Source: JACDBD01 sp050743385
GTDB lineage: Bacteria > Actinomycetota > Acidimicrobiia > IMCC26256 > JACDBD01
Direction of reading: 5' to 3'
Assembly: GCA_050743385.1 (NCBI GenBank)
Contig: JBOGFJ010000296.1
Span: 1-16,060 of the forward strand
DNA: 16,060 bases
Shown here: positions 7,059-13,613 of the stretch, piece after piece
How positions within the stretch are numbered: the first letter of the stretch is position 1
Layout: each line of letters starts with the position of its first letter
Notes under the pieces: model-generated
What the model saw: the letters and a program-made list of their open reading frames with translations, nothing else
Database searches by the model: none
What the model was told of the DNA's origin: nothing
Translations under genes and position numbers: made by a program

Positions 7059-8908
7059 CCCCGACCCCTCATGGCGCCCACTCCCAGCTCGGCCTCGGCC
7101 TGGGCGAGCACGGCGCGGTAGCGCAGCGACGTCTCGAGCAGCTCGTCGTGGGTGCCGTCGGCGGCGAGCCGCCCGTTGTCGAGCAGCACGACCCGGTCGG
7201 CGAGGGCGATCGTGGCGGGCCGGTGGGCGATGATCAGCGTCGTGCGCTCGGACATGACCTCCCGGAGCGCGGCGCGGATCTCGTGCTCCTTGGTGGGGTC
7301 GACCGAGGAGGTGGCGTCGTCGAGGATCAGCACGCGCGGATCGGCCAGCACCGCGCGGGCGATGGCGAGGCGCTGGCGCTGCCCGCCCGAGAGGGAGAAG
7401 CCGTGCTCACCGATGACGGTGTCGTAGCCGTCGGGGAGGCTCTCGATGAACTCGGCCGCGCCCGCGAGCCGGGCGGCGCGCTCGACGGCATCCATCGGCG
7501 CCTCGGGGTCTGCGAACGCGATGTTCTCGCGCACGCTGTCGGAGAAGAGGAAGGTGTCCTCGAAGACGATCCCGATGCTGCGGCGAAGCTCCCGCACCTT
7601 GACGGCCCGGACGTCGACGCCGTCGAGGAGCACGCGCCCGGCGTCGACGTCGTAGAAGCGCGGCACGAGCCGGGCGACCGTCGTCTTGCCCGAGCCCGTC
7701 GCGCCCACGAGCGCGACCGCCTGCCCACCCGGCACGACCAGGTCGAGGTCGTCGAGCACCGGCGGACCGCCCAGCCCGCCGTAGCTGAAGCGAACGCCCC
7801 CGAAGCGGATCTCGCCCGGCCCGTCGGGCAGCGAGCGCGCCCCCGTCACGTCGACCACCGCCGGCTCGGTGGCGAAGACCTCGTGCACGCGGCCCGCGGC
7901 CGCCGACGAGCGTGATGCCTGCGCCAGCATCATCCCCAGCATCCGCAGTGGCCAGATGAGCATGAGGACGTAGGAGTTGAACGCCACGAGGTAACCGAGC
8001 TCGAGGTCGCCGTTGATGACCTGGTGGCCGCCGTACCAGAGGATGGCGACCAGCGACAGCGTCGGGAGCAGGTCGACGAGCGGGATGAACCCGGCGCGGA
8101 GGCGGGCGGCGGCGAGCGACCGGTCGAGCACGGAGTCGGCCTCCTGGCGGAGGCGGGTGGCCTGGAGCTGCTCGGCGCCGAAGCCCTTCACCGCCCGCAC
8201 GCCGGCGACGCTCTCCTCGACGACGCCGGACAGGTCGGCGAGCTCTTCCTGGAGCTGGAGCGAGACCGGCTGGATGCGGCGGGTGAAGCGGGTGGCGGCG
8301 ATGTTGAGGAACGGCAGCGTGATCAACACGAGCAGCGCCAGGCCCGGCGACTTCAGGAGGATGATCACCATCACGGCGAGCATCGTGAGCAAGCTCGCCG
8401 CCGTCAGCGGCAGCAACACCACCACGACGCGGATCTGCTGGAGGTCGGAGTTCGCGCGCGCCATGAGCTGGCCCGTCTGCGCCTCATCGTGGAACGCGAA
8501 GTGCAGGCGCTGGAGATGGGCGAACAGCCGGTCGCGCAGGTTCGTCTCCACCCGGAGCGCGAGGCGGAACGCCGAGTAGCGCCGCAGGCCGGTGCAGACG
8601 GCCTGGACCACTCCCACGACGACGATGGCGGTCACGAAGCGCAAGACCGTGCCCTCGTCGCTCTTCAGGATGCCCTGGTCGATCGCACCGGCCGCGAGGA
8701 GCGGGACGGTGACACGCGCCGAGGTCCACACCAGGCCGCCGGCGATGCCGGTGACCACCCACCACTTCTGCGGCTTGATGGTGGCGCGCATGAGGCGCCA
8801 GCCCGCCCGGCGGGCCTCCTTGTCGGAGGCGAGCTTGTCAGCGGCGAGCTGCTCGGCCTCGAGATCCGGCGCGTCGCCGCCCTCGTCGGCTCGCGTCGGC
8901 TCGCTCAC
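7055..8908 (-). CDS. ABC exporter half-transporter (permease-ATPase fusion), subunit 1
   Basis: 617-aa ABC exporter half. A charged cytosolic N-terminus (1-40) precedes six helices (about 48-330) and the ATPase domain. Motifs: Walker A GATGSGKTT (402-410), signature LSGGQ (506-510, canonical), Walker B VLILDD (526-531) and H-loop H562. Two positions deviate: the Walker B catalytic Glu is Asp531, and the Q-loop Gln is Glu450 (VFEDTFLF). With the downstream partner this gives one competent and one degenerate ATP site. Start: GTG 8908, preceded by GGGAGAGG. The stop overlaps the next start by 4 bp. Upstream is a 93-base gap with a GC hairpin, so the pair may be transcribed partly on its own or by read-through from the flavin reductase genes. 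Confidence 0.9.
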   Translation of the reverse strand: MSEPTRADEGGDAPDLEAEQLAADKLASDKEARRAGWRLMRATIKPQKWWVVTGIAGGLVWTSARVTVPLLAAGAIDQGILKSDEGTVLRFVTAIVVVGVVQAVCTGLRRYSAFRLALRVETNLRDRLFAHLQRLHFAFHDEAQTGQLMARANSDLQQIRVVVVLLPLTAASLLTMLAVMVIILLKSPGLALLVLITLPFLNIAATRFTRRIQPVSLQLQEELADLSGVVEESVAGVRAVKGFGAEQLQATRLRQEADSVLDRSLAAARLRAGFIPLVDLLPTLSLVAILWYGGHQVINGDLELGYLVAFNSYVLMLIWPLRMLGMMLAQASRSSAAAGRVHEVFATEPAVVDVTGARSLPDGPGEIRFGGVRFSYGGLGGPPVLDDLDLVVPGGQAVALVGATGSGKTTVARLVPRFYDVDAGRVLLDGVDVRAVKVRELRRSIGIVFEDTFLFSDSVRENIAFADPEAPMDAVERAARLAGAAEFIESLPDGYDTVIGEHGFSLSGGQRQRLAIARAVLADPRVLILDDATSSVDPTKEHEIRAALREVMSERTTLIIAHRPATIALADRVVLLDNGRLAADGTHDELLETSLRYRAVLAQAEAELGVGAMRGRG

Positions 8909-8928
8909 ACACCTCTCCCGGTCACCAC

Positions 8929-8963
8929 GCGCCCCGCAGGATCGGACGGAGGGTGCGGGGCGC
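8929..8963 (-). terminator. GC hairpin upstream of the ABC exporter genes
   Basis: GCGCCCCGCA / TGCGGGGCGC form a perfect 10-bp stem with a 15-base loop, lying between the stop of the SDR-like gene (9002) and the exporter start (8908). There is no T tract. It may terminate most transcripts from the upstream genes, or act as a 5'-UTR structure for the exporter mRNA. Confidence 0.5.
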
Positions 8964-9001
8964 TGCGCTCGAGGTTACCAGCGCGCCGCGCCGGCCCTCC
9001 T

Positions 9002-9256
9002 TTAGAACAGCTCGGCGACCATCTCGGCGAGCGCGGCACGCTGGTCGGCGCGCCGCACGTCGCCGGCGAACACCGACACCCGACCTCCCGCCTGCTCGAT
9101 CTCGCCCGCAACCGCGCCCGCGACCGCGGCGTCCCCGACGATCACCACCGCGGCACCCTCGCGGGCGAGCGCCCGGGCCACCTCACCCTCACCTGCCGAT
9201 ACCACCACGACCCGGCCGGAGAGGCGGGCGTCAGCTGGCGAACTTGCCGTAGCCAC
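9002..9256 (-). CDS. SDR-like Rossmann N-terminal fragment (84 aa), possibly degenerate
   Basis: A small reading frame whose product reads like the first two beta-alpha units of a short-chain dehydrogenase: RLSGRVVVVSAGEGEVARAL, then LAREGAAVVIVGD, then GGRVSVFAGDV. It stops at the point where a normal SDR (about 250 aa) would continue to the NAG strand and the YxxxK catalytic pair, so it cannot be an active dehydrogenase. The glycine loop is also shortened relative to TGxxxGIG. The start is uncertain: GTG 9256 overlaps the 3' end of the flavin reductase gene by 26 bases without a Shine-Dalgarno, and GTG 9208 is the alternative but would cut the first strand. It is either a pseudogene remnant or a small nucleotide-binding protein coupled to the reductase. 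TAA at 9002 is followed at once by AGGAGG with no start nearby. Confidence 0.5.
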   Translation of the reverse strand: MATASSPADARLSGRVVVVSAGEGEVARALAREGAAVVIVGDAAVAGAVAGEIEQAGGRVSVFAGDVRRADQRAALAEMVAELF

Positions 9257-9707
9257 CGCGGTAGAAGAGGAGCGGGCCCTCCTCGGAGAGCACGCCCAGC
9301 TCCTGCACGCGCCCCACCACGATGATGTGGTCGCCGGCGTCGTGTTGCTCCTGCATCTCGCAGTCGATGTAGGCGAGCGAGTCGTGCAGGATGGGCTGCC
9401 CGTTCGCGCTCGACCGCCACCCGATTCGGCTGAACCGGTCGGCGCCCTTGGTGGCGAACACCCGACACACGTCTTCCTGGTGCTCGTTGAGGATGTTGAC
9501 CGTGAACTTGCCCGCTGCCTCGATGCGGGGCCAGGTCGTCGACGCCTTGGCCGCGCAGAACAGCACGAGCGGCGGGTCGAGGGAGACCGACGTGAACGAG
9601 TTGGCCGACACACCGATGGGCTCGTCGCCGTCCATCGCGGTGATGATCGTCACTCCGGTGGCGAAGTGGCCGAGGACGGTACGAAACGACGCCTCGTCGG
9701 GCGTCAT
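9231..9707 (-). CDS. Flavin reductase family protein (FMN-binding split barrel)
   Basis: 158-aa flavin:NAD(P)H oxidoreductase-like protein of the HpaC/HsaB type, which supplies reduced flavin to a two-component monooxygenase or reduces flavin directly. The family marks are all present: FRTVLGHFATGVTIIT near the N-terminus, GVSANSFTSVSLDPPLVLFC (flavin binding) at about 32-51, FTVNILNEHQ, and DHIIVVGRV near 125. The start at ATG 9707 is preferred because GGAGG lies 5 bases upstream and the family begins here; GTG 9737 (168 aa) sits in a 17-nt repeat and lacks a good ribosome site. No cognate flavin monooxygenase is visible, although the plus-strand ABM protein at 15255 is a different kind of monooxygenase fold. 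It lies downstream of the MBL hydrolase gene on the same strand. Confidence 0.88.
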   Translation of the reverse strand: MTPDEASFRTVLGHFATGVTIITAMDGDEPIGVSANSFTSVSLDPPLVLFCAAKASTTWPRIEAAGKFTVNILNEHQEDVCRVFATKGADRFSRIGWRSSANGQPILHDSLAYIDCEMQEQHDAGDHIIVVGRVQELGVLSEEGPLLFYRGGYGKFAS

Positions 9708-9730
9708 GAGCGCCTCCGCGCTTTCGCTGT

Positions 9731-9780
9731 CGCTCACCGGGCGCCTTCGCTCACCGGGCGCGCGTGCTCACCGAGCGTGC
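9731..9780. repeat. Three 17-nt tandem repeats at the MBL / flavin reductase junction
   Basis: GCTCACC recurs at 9732, 9749 and 9766, an exact 17-bp period. The first two copies share CGCTCACCGGGCGC perfectly (9731-9744 and 9748-9761); the third is diverged (GCTCACCGAGCG) and contains the MBL stop codon. On the minus strand each copy contains GTGAGC. Confidence 0.75.
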
Positions 9781-10667
9781 AGCTCGAGGCAGAGACCCTC
9801 GGAGGCGGCCGAGACGGCGAGCTCGCCCGAGACGCGCGAGGCGAGGTCGCGGGCGTGCACGAGCATGAGGTCGACGTCGTCGTCGCTGTGCGAAGGACAG
9901 TGGTGGAAGAGCATGAGATGGCGGGCCCCCGCCTCGCGGGCGACGTGCACGGCGTAGTCGACCGTGCAGTGTCCGTAGAACCACTTCGACTCGTACTCTT
10001 CGCACGTGTGCTGGGAGTCGTGGACGACGAGGTCGGCGCCCTCGCAGAGCTCGAGCACGTCGGGCGGCACATAGTCGTCGGGATCATCGGAGCAGCCGGT
10101 TGCGTGGTCGGAGAGGTACGCGACCGACACACCCTCGACCTCGACCCGGAATCCGAGCGTCGGGCTGGTGTGGCGCACCCACCGCGACCGCACCTTGGCG
10201 CCGTTGACCGCGAAGTCGTCGTCGTCGGCGTCGTGGAACCGAACCGTTCCTTGGAGCTGCTGGGGCCGAATGGGGAAGTAGGGCGGGCGCATCACGCCCT
10301 CGAACACGTCGGCGAGCGTGCCCTCGTCCTGCCGGGGCCCGTACACGTCGAGGGTGGCGTCGGGGTTCCCGATCGGGGCGAAGAACGGCAGGCCTTGGAT
10401 GTGGTCCCAGTGCAGGTGCGTCAGGAGCACCGTGCCCTGGAAGGCACCGAAGGGAGCCGACCGGCCCTCGGGCCCGCTGGTGGCGAACCCCACGAGCTGC
10501 TCGCCGTAGGGCCGAAGGCCCGTGCCCATGTCGAAGATCACCGGCGCGTGGCCGTCGACCTCGAGCGACACGCACGACGTGTTCCCGCCGTAGCGCTCAT
10601 AGCGGTCACCGGCGCAAGGCGTAGAGCCTCGCACGCCGTGAAAGCGGACCCTCGTCCCCCCGCGCAC
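9768..10667 (-). CDS. MBL-fold metallo-hydrolase
   Basis: 299-aa metallo-beta-lactamase-fold protein of the PhnP/RNase Z-like branch, probably a dinuclear-metal phosphodiesterase or related hydrolase; the substrate is not determinable. The N-terminus VRFHGVRGSTP and RYGGNTSCV is typical of that branch. Metal ligands: H84, H86, D88, H89 (THLHWDH), H166, D187 (SDH), with H216 (HDSQHT) and H255/H256 further down. It has no signal peptide and is therefore cytosolic. The start is GTG 10667, as the beta strand RVRFHG follows immediately; there is no Shine-Dalgarno, but a well-formed promoter ends 6 bases upstream, which predicts a leaderless mRNA. It is divergent from the DrrA-like gene and heads the long minus-strand run. 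Confidence 0.88.
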   Translation of the reverse strand: MRGGTRVRFHGVRGSTPCAGDRYERYGGNTSCVSLEVDGHAPVIFDMGTGLRPYGEQLVGFATSGPEGRSAPFGAFQGTVLLTHLHWDHIQGLPFFAPIGNPDATLDVYGPRQDEGTLADVFEGVMRPPYFPIRPQQLQGTVRFHDADDDDFAVNGAKVRSRWVRHTSPTLGFRVEVEGVSVAYLSDHATGCSDDPDDYVPPDVLELCEGADLVVHDSQHTCEEYESKWFYGHCTVDYAVHVAREAGARHLMLFHHCPSHSDDDVDLMLVHARDLASRVSGELAVSAASEGLCLELHAR

Positions 10668-10673
10668 AATGGG

Positions 10674-10701
10674 AGGATACCGGCCTCGGGGGCCCTGACA
10701 A
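10674..10701 (-). promoter_or_regulatory. Sigma-A-type promoter of the MBL gene, leaderless
   Basis: On the minus strand TTGTCA (10696-10701) and TATCCT (10674-10679) are 16 bp apart. Six bases separate the -10 box from GTG 10667, so transcription should start at or next to the start codon. Confidence 0.6.
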
Positions 10702-10741
10702 ACTCCTCGCCCTGCTCGGGAGGTGTGCGTCGGTCTTGTGG

Positions 10742-10753
10742 GATTCTGAGGAG
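10742..10753 (+). promoter_or_regulatory. Possible -10 element of the DrrA-like gene
   Basis: GATTCT (10742-10747) ends 6 bases before ATG 10754, the same geometry as the divergent leaderless MBL promoter. No good -35 is visible at the right distance. GAGGAG abuts the ATG with no spacer, so it is unlikely to serve as a normal Shine-Dalgarno. Confidence 0.3.
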
Positions 10754-11755
10754 ATGACGGGTGGGGCCGCCGATGGGAGTGACGCGCCCCCGTCCGCCGA
10801 CGTCATCCACACCGAGGCCCTGACCAAGGTGTACGCGTCGAAAGGCGGCCCGACGATCACGGCCGTCGACGATCTCGACCTCGGCGTGCACGCGGGCGAG
10901 ATCTTCGGGCTCCTCGGGCCGAACGGTGCCGGCAAGACGACGACCGTCGGCATGCTCACCACCCGGGTGGTGCCCACGAGTGGCCGGGCGTGGGTCGGCG
11001 GCGTCGACGTGATCGGGGATCCGGTGGCGGCAAAGCAGCTGATCGGCGTCGTACCCCAGGTGAGCACGCTCGACCGCGCCCTCTCGGTGTGGGAGAACCT
11101 CTACTTCCACGGCCGTTACTTCGGGATGGGCGCGCGCGGCGCCCGCCGCGCCGCCGACGAGACGCTCGAGCGGTTCCGCCTCGCCGACCGGGCGAATGCC
11201 GAGATCCTCGAACTGTCGGGGGGGATGGCCCAACGACTGATGGTCGCGCGGGCATTCCTGCATCGGCCGCAGCTGCTGTTCCTCGACGAGCCGACGGCGG
11301 GCCTCGACCCGCAGAGCCGGCTCGCGCTCTGGGAGGTGGTCGGCGAGCTCCATGCCGACGGCCAGACGATCCTCCTCACCACCCACTACATGGAGGAGGC
11401 CGACCAGCTCTGCGACCGCGTCGCGATCATGGACCACGGCCGCATCCTCGCCCTCGACACCCCGGCCGCGCTGAAACGGTCGGTGGGCGCCGACACCGAG
11501 ATCCGCGTCACCTCGACCGAGAGCACACGCGTCCCCGAGCTGGCGCGCCACCTCGAGACCTTCGCCGGCGTGCAGGCGGCGTCGGCAACGACCGACGGGA
11601 TGGTGCGCGTGTACCTGCGCGGCGATCACGGCGGCCTCGCCCGCCTCATCGCCCACGCCGACGCCGGCGGCTTCGACATCAGCGACATCGGGATCACCGA
11701 GCCGACCCTCGAGGCCGTGTTCATCAACCTCACCGGGAAGGAGCTCCGCGAATGA
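10754..11755 (+). CDS. ABC transporter ATP-binding protein, DrrA-like
   Basis: 333-aa ATPase subunit of an ABC-2 type exporter of the daunorubicin-resistance (DrrA) family. Motifs: Walker A GPNGAGKTT (55-63), Q-loop in GVVPQVSTLD (98-107), signature LSGGM (154-158), Walker B LLFLDEP (174-180), H-loop H211. Beyond about residue 225 is the DrrA-type C-terminal extension ending in EPTLEAVFINLTGKELRE. ATG 10754 is taken as the start; TTG 10736 would add six residues. The stop lies 13 bases before the permease start, with AAGGAAG between as its ribosome site, so the two form an operon. Hydrophobic drugs, polyketides or lipids are the usual substrates of the family. Confidence 0.92.
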   Translation: MTGGAADGSDAPPSADVIHTEALTKVYASKGGPTITAVDDLDLGVHAGEIFGLLGPNGAGKTTTVGMLTTRVVPTSGRAWVGGVDVIGDPVAAKQLIGVVPQVSTLDRALSVWENLYFHGRYFGMGARGARRAADETLERFRLADRANAEILELSGGMAQRLMVARAFLHRPQLLFLDEPTAGLDPQSRLALWEVVGELHADGQTILLTTHYMEEADQLCDRVAIMDHGRILALDTPAALKRSVGADTEIRVTSTESTRVPELARHLETFAGVQAASATTDGMVRVYLRGDHGGLARLIAHADAGGFDISDIGITEPTLEAVFINLTGKELRE

Positions 11756-11768
11756 AGGAAGCCCGCAA

Positions 11769-12614
11769 ATGACGACTGCATCGGCAACTCTCATCGACAT
11801 CCTCGCACCCGTCCGCTCGAAGCGCTCCGCGGCGGTGATCGCGTTCCGCGCCCTGCTCGTGCGCGACGTGCAGGTGCTGCGCAAGACGTTCGTCGCGTTC
11901 CTGATGCGGACCGTCACCCAGCCTCTGCTCATCGTGTTCGTGTTCGCGTACGTCTTCCCGGAGATCGGTCAGGGAGTCGGCGGGTCGGGCGAAGGCGCGA
12001 CGCTGTTCTCGACTTCGCTGATGCCCGGGCTCATCGGCGTGGCGGTCGTCTTCCAGGGGATCCAAGCGGTGACCATCCCGCTCGTGAGCGAGTTCGGCTA
12101 CACGCGCGAGATCGAAGACCGGGTGATGGCCCCGCTGCCGATCTGGGCCGTGGGCGTGGGCAAGATCGTCTCGGGCGCGATCCAGTCGGCGCTGGCCGCG
12201 CTCATCGTGGTGCCGTTCGCGCTCTGGATCCCCAGCACCCCCGTCGAGGTCGAGCTCAACTGGCTCGCGCTGCTCACCGTCGGCCCGCTGTCGTGCCTCC
12301 TCGCCGGATCGCTCGGTCTCGCGATCGGCACCCGCACCGAGCCCGGGCAGATCCCGCTGGTGTTCGGCATCATCGTGATCCCGATGACCATGCTGGGCGC
12401 CGCGTACTACCCGTGGGAGCGGCTCGAGGCGATCGAGTGGCTCAAGTGGGCGGTGCTCGTGAACCCGCTCATCTATATCAGCGAGGGTTTCCGCATGGCG
12501 CTCACCGACATCCCTCACATGTCGGCGTGGGGCATCTACGGCGGGTTGCTCGGGTTCACGACCATGCTCGGCTGGCTCGGAGTCGCCGGGTTCAAGCGGC
12601 GCGTCCTCGCGTAG
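11769..12614 (+). CDS. ABC-2 type transporter permease, DrrB-like
   Basis: 281-aa membrane partner of the preceding ATPase. After a cytosolic N-terminus (about 1-40) come some six helices; the central region SEFGYTREIEDRVMAPLP is the conserved ABC-2 coupling segment, followed by helix-rich sequence and a YYPWERLEAIEWLKWAVLVNP loop typical of DrrB-like permeases, where the reported NP-hydrophobic end is also conserved. The start at ATG 11769 has AAGGAAG 7 bases upstream. The next gene starts 11 bases after the stop, so the hydrolase is probably in the same transcript. Confidence 0.9.
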   Translation: MTTASATLIDILAPVRSKRSAAVIAFRALLVRDVQVLRKTFVAFLMRTVTQPLLIVFVFAYVFPEIGQGVGGSGEGATLFSTSLMPGLIGVAVVFQGIQAVTIPLVSEFGYTREIEDRVMAPLPIWAVGVGKIVSGAIQSALAALIVVPFALWIPSTPVEVELNWLALLTVGPLSCLLAGSLGLAIGTRTEPGQIPLVFGIIVIPMTMLGAAYYPWERLEAIEWLKWAVLVNPLIYISEGFRMALTDIPHMSAWGIYGGLLGFTTMLGWLGVAGFKRRVLA

Positions 12615-12624
12615 GGTCCCGCCC

Positions 12625-13503
12625 GTGCAGCAGTCGCGCGTCACCGCCAACGGAGTCGATTTCGCGTACGTCGAAGACGGACCCGCCGACGGGCGGCTGG
12701 CGCTGTGCCTGCACGGCTTCCCCGACCACGCGCTCACGTACGACGCGCTGCTCGCCGACCTCGCCGCCGCCGGCTTCCACGCGGCGGCCCCGTGGCTGCG
12801 TGGCTACGCGCCGACCGGCCTCGCACCCGACGGCAACTACCAGGTCGGGTCGCTCGCCCTCGACGCCGTCGCGCTCGCCGACGCGCTCGCACCTGACGGT
12901 GACGCCGTGCTCGTCGGCCACGACTGGGGCGCGATCGCCGGGTACACGGCCTGCGGGCACGCGCCGGCGCGCTTTCGCCGGCTCGTCACCATGGCCGTCC
13001 CCCACTTCACCGCGTACGCGCCCCACTTCCTGAACCCCGCGCAGCTGAAGCGCTCCTGGTACACCTTCTTCTTCCAGCAGCCCCTCGCCGACATCGCCGT
13101 TCCGGCCGACGACTTCGCGTTCATCGACATGCTGTGGCGCGACTGGTCACCGGGCTACGAGCCGCCGGCCTCGTTCATGCGCGCGCTCAAGGACACGTTC
13201 GCCGCGCCCGGATGCATCGACGCCGCCATCGGCTACTACCGGGCGATGTTCGGCACCACCCCACCCGACCCCGCGCTCGCGGAGGTGCAGGCCAAGGGGG
13301 GCGGCGAGATCCCCGTGCCGACCCTCTACCTCCACGGGCGCGACGACGGCTGCATGGGCATCGAGGGGGTCGTCGAAGCCGAGCAGCGCCCCTTCTTCCC
13401 CGCCGGCCTGGAGATGGAGGTCGTTCCCGGCGCCGGCCACTTCCTCCACCTCGAGCGGCCGGACGTCGTGAATCCCCGGATCGTCAGGTTCCTCCAGGGC
13501 TGA
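12625..13503 (+). CDS. Alpha/beta hydrolase, epoxide hydrolase-like
   Basis: 292-aa alpha/beta-fold hydrolase. The oxyanion motif HGFPD (30-34), LRGYAPTG (58-65) and the nucleophile elbow GHDWG (98-102) with Asp100, not Ser, place it with epoxide hydrolases and haloalkane dehalogenases. The acid is probably D240 or D241 (GRDDG), and the base is H272 (GAGHFLHLE). Cap-domain tyrosines (for example Y146 and Y204/Y205) would fit epoxide hydrolases, which polarise the epoxide with two Tyr; I cannot assign them for certain. The start is GTG 12625, as the beta strand follows directly; its ribosome site is weak (GGG), so coupling with the permease gene 10 bases upstream is likely. The link to a drug exporter suggests detoxification or tailoring, which is inference. 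Confidence 0.88.
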   Translation: MQQSRVTANGVDFAYVEDGPADGRLALCLHGFPDHALTYDALLADLAAAGFHAAAPWLRGYAPTGLAPDGNYQVGSLALDAVALADALAPDGDAVLVGHDWGAIAGYTACGHAPARFRRLVTMAVPHFTAYAPHFLNPAQLKRSWYTFFFQQPLADIAVPADDFAFIDMLWRDWSPGYEPPASFMRALKDTFAAPGCIDAAIGYYRAMFGTTPPDPALAEVQAKGGGEIPVPTLYLHGRDDGCMGIEGVVEAEQRPFFPAGLEMEVVPGAGHFLHLERPDVVNPRIVRFLQG

Positions 13504-13522
13504 CGGGGTCGATCGTCAGCCC
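13497..13522 (+). terminator. Hairpin at the stop codon of the hydrolase gene
   Basis: GGGCTGACG (13497-13505) and CGTCAGCCC (13514-13522) form a perfect 9-bp stem with an 8-base loop. The stop codon TGA lies in the 5' arm. No T tract follows. It is a plausible terminator for the plus-strand transporter-hydrolase operon, which faces a convergent gene. Confidence 0.55.
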
Positions 13523-13544
13523 GGCGAGGACGCCCCGCCGAGGC

Positions 13545-13564
13545 CGAGCTCCTCGAGGAGCTCG
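13545..13564. repeat. 20-bp perfect palindrome in the convergent spacer
   Basis: CGAGCTCCTCGAGGAGCTCG reads the same on both strands. It lies between the convergent hydrolase and RHH-like genes and could form a hairpin in either transcript, or be a protein-binding site. Confidence 0.6.
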
Positions 13565-13594
13565 AGGAGGTCTTCAACTCGGCCCGGGTCGCGA

Positions 13595-13613
13595 GCGTAA
13601 CGCCGCGTTACGC
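13595..13613. repeat. 19-bp inverted repeat over the stop codon of the RHH-like gene
   Basis: GCGTAACGC and GCGTTACGC are exact reverse complements separated by one base. The TAA stop of the minus-strand gene (13608-13610) lies inside. A one-base loop makes a full RNA hairpin unlikely, so a dyad DNA-binding site is possible. Confidence 0.55.

Noticed and set aside
5172..7121. A 649-codon open frame on the plus strand
   Set aside because: It lies antisense to two well-supported minus-strand genes (the membrane protein and ABC exporter subunit 2), is rich in Arg, Glu, Asp and His with no recognisable motif, and reflects the GC-biased third positions of the real genes.
8024..9325. A 433-codon open frame on the plus strand
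   Set aside because: Antisense to ABC exporter subunit 1 and the reductase region, low-complexity composition, no domain.
11752..11772. Six-codon frame (MKEARK) overlapping both the ATPase stop and the permease start by ATGA
   Set aside because: It contains the AAGGAAG ribosome site of the permease and is too short to argue for a peptide; likely a by-product of the close junction.
10538..12737. Two long minus-strand frames (10538-11932 and 11730-12737)
   Set aside because: They are antisense to the DrrA-like ATPase, permease and the start of the hydrolase, all with intact motifs, and their products are charged, repetitive and motif-free.
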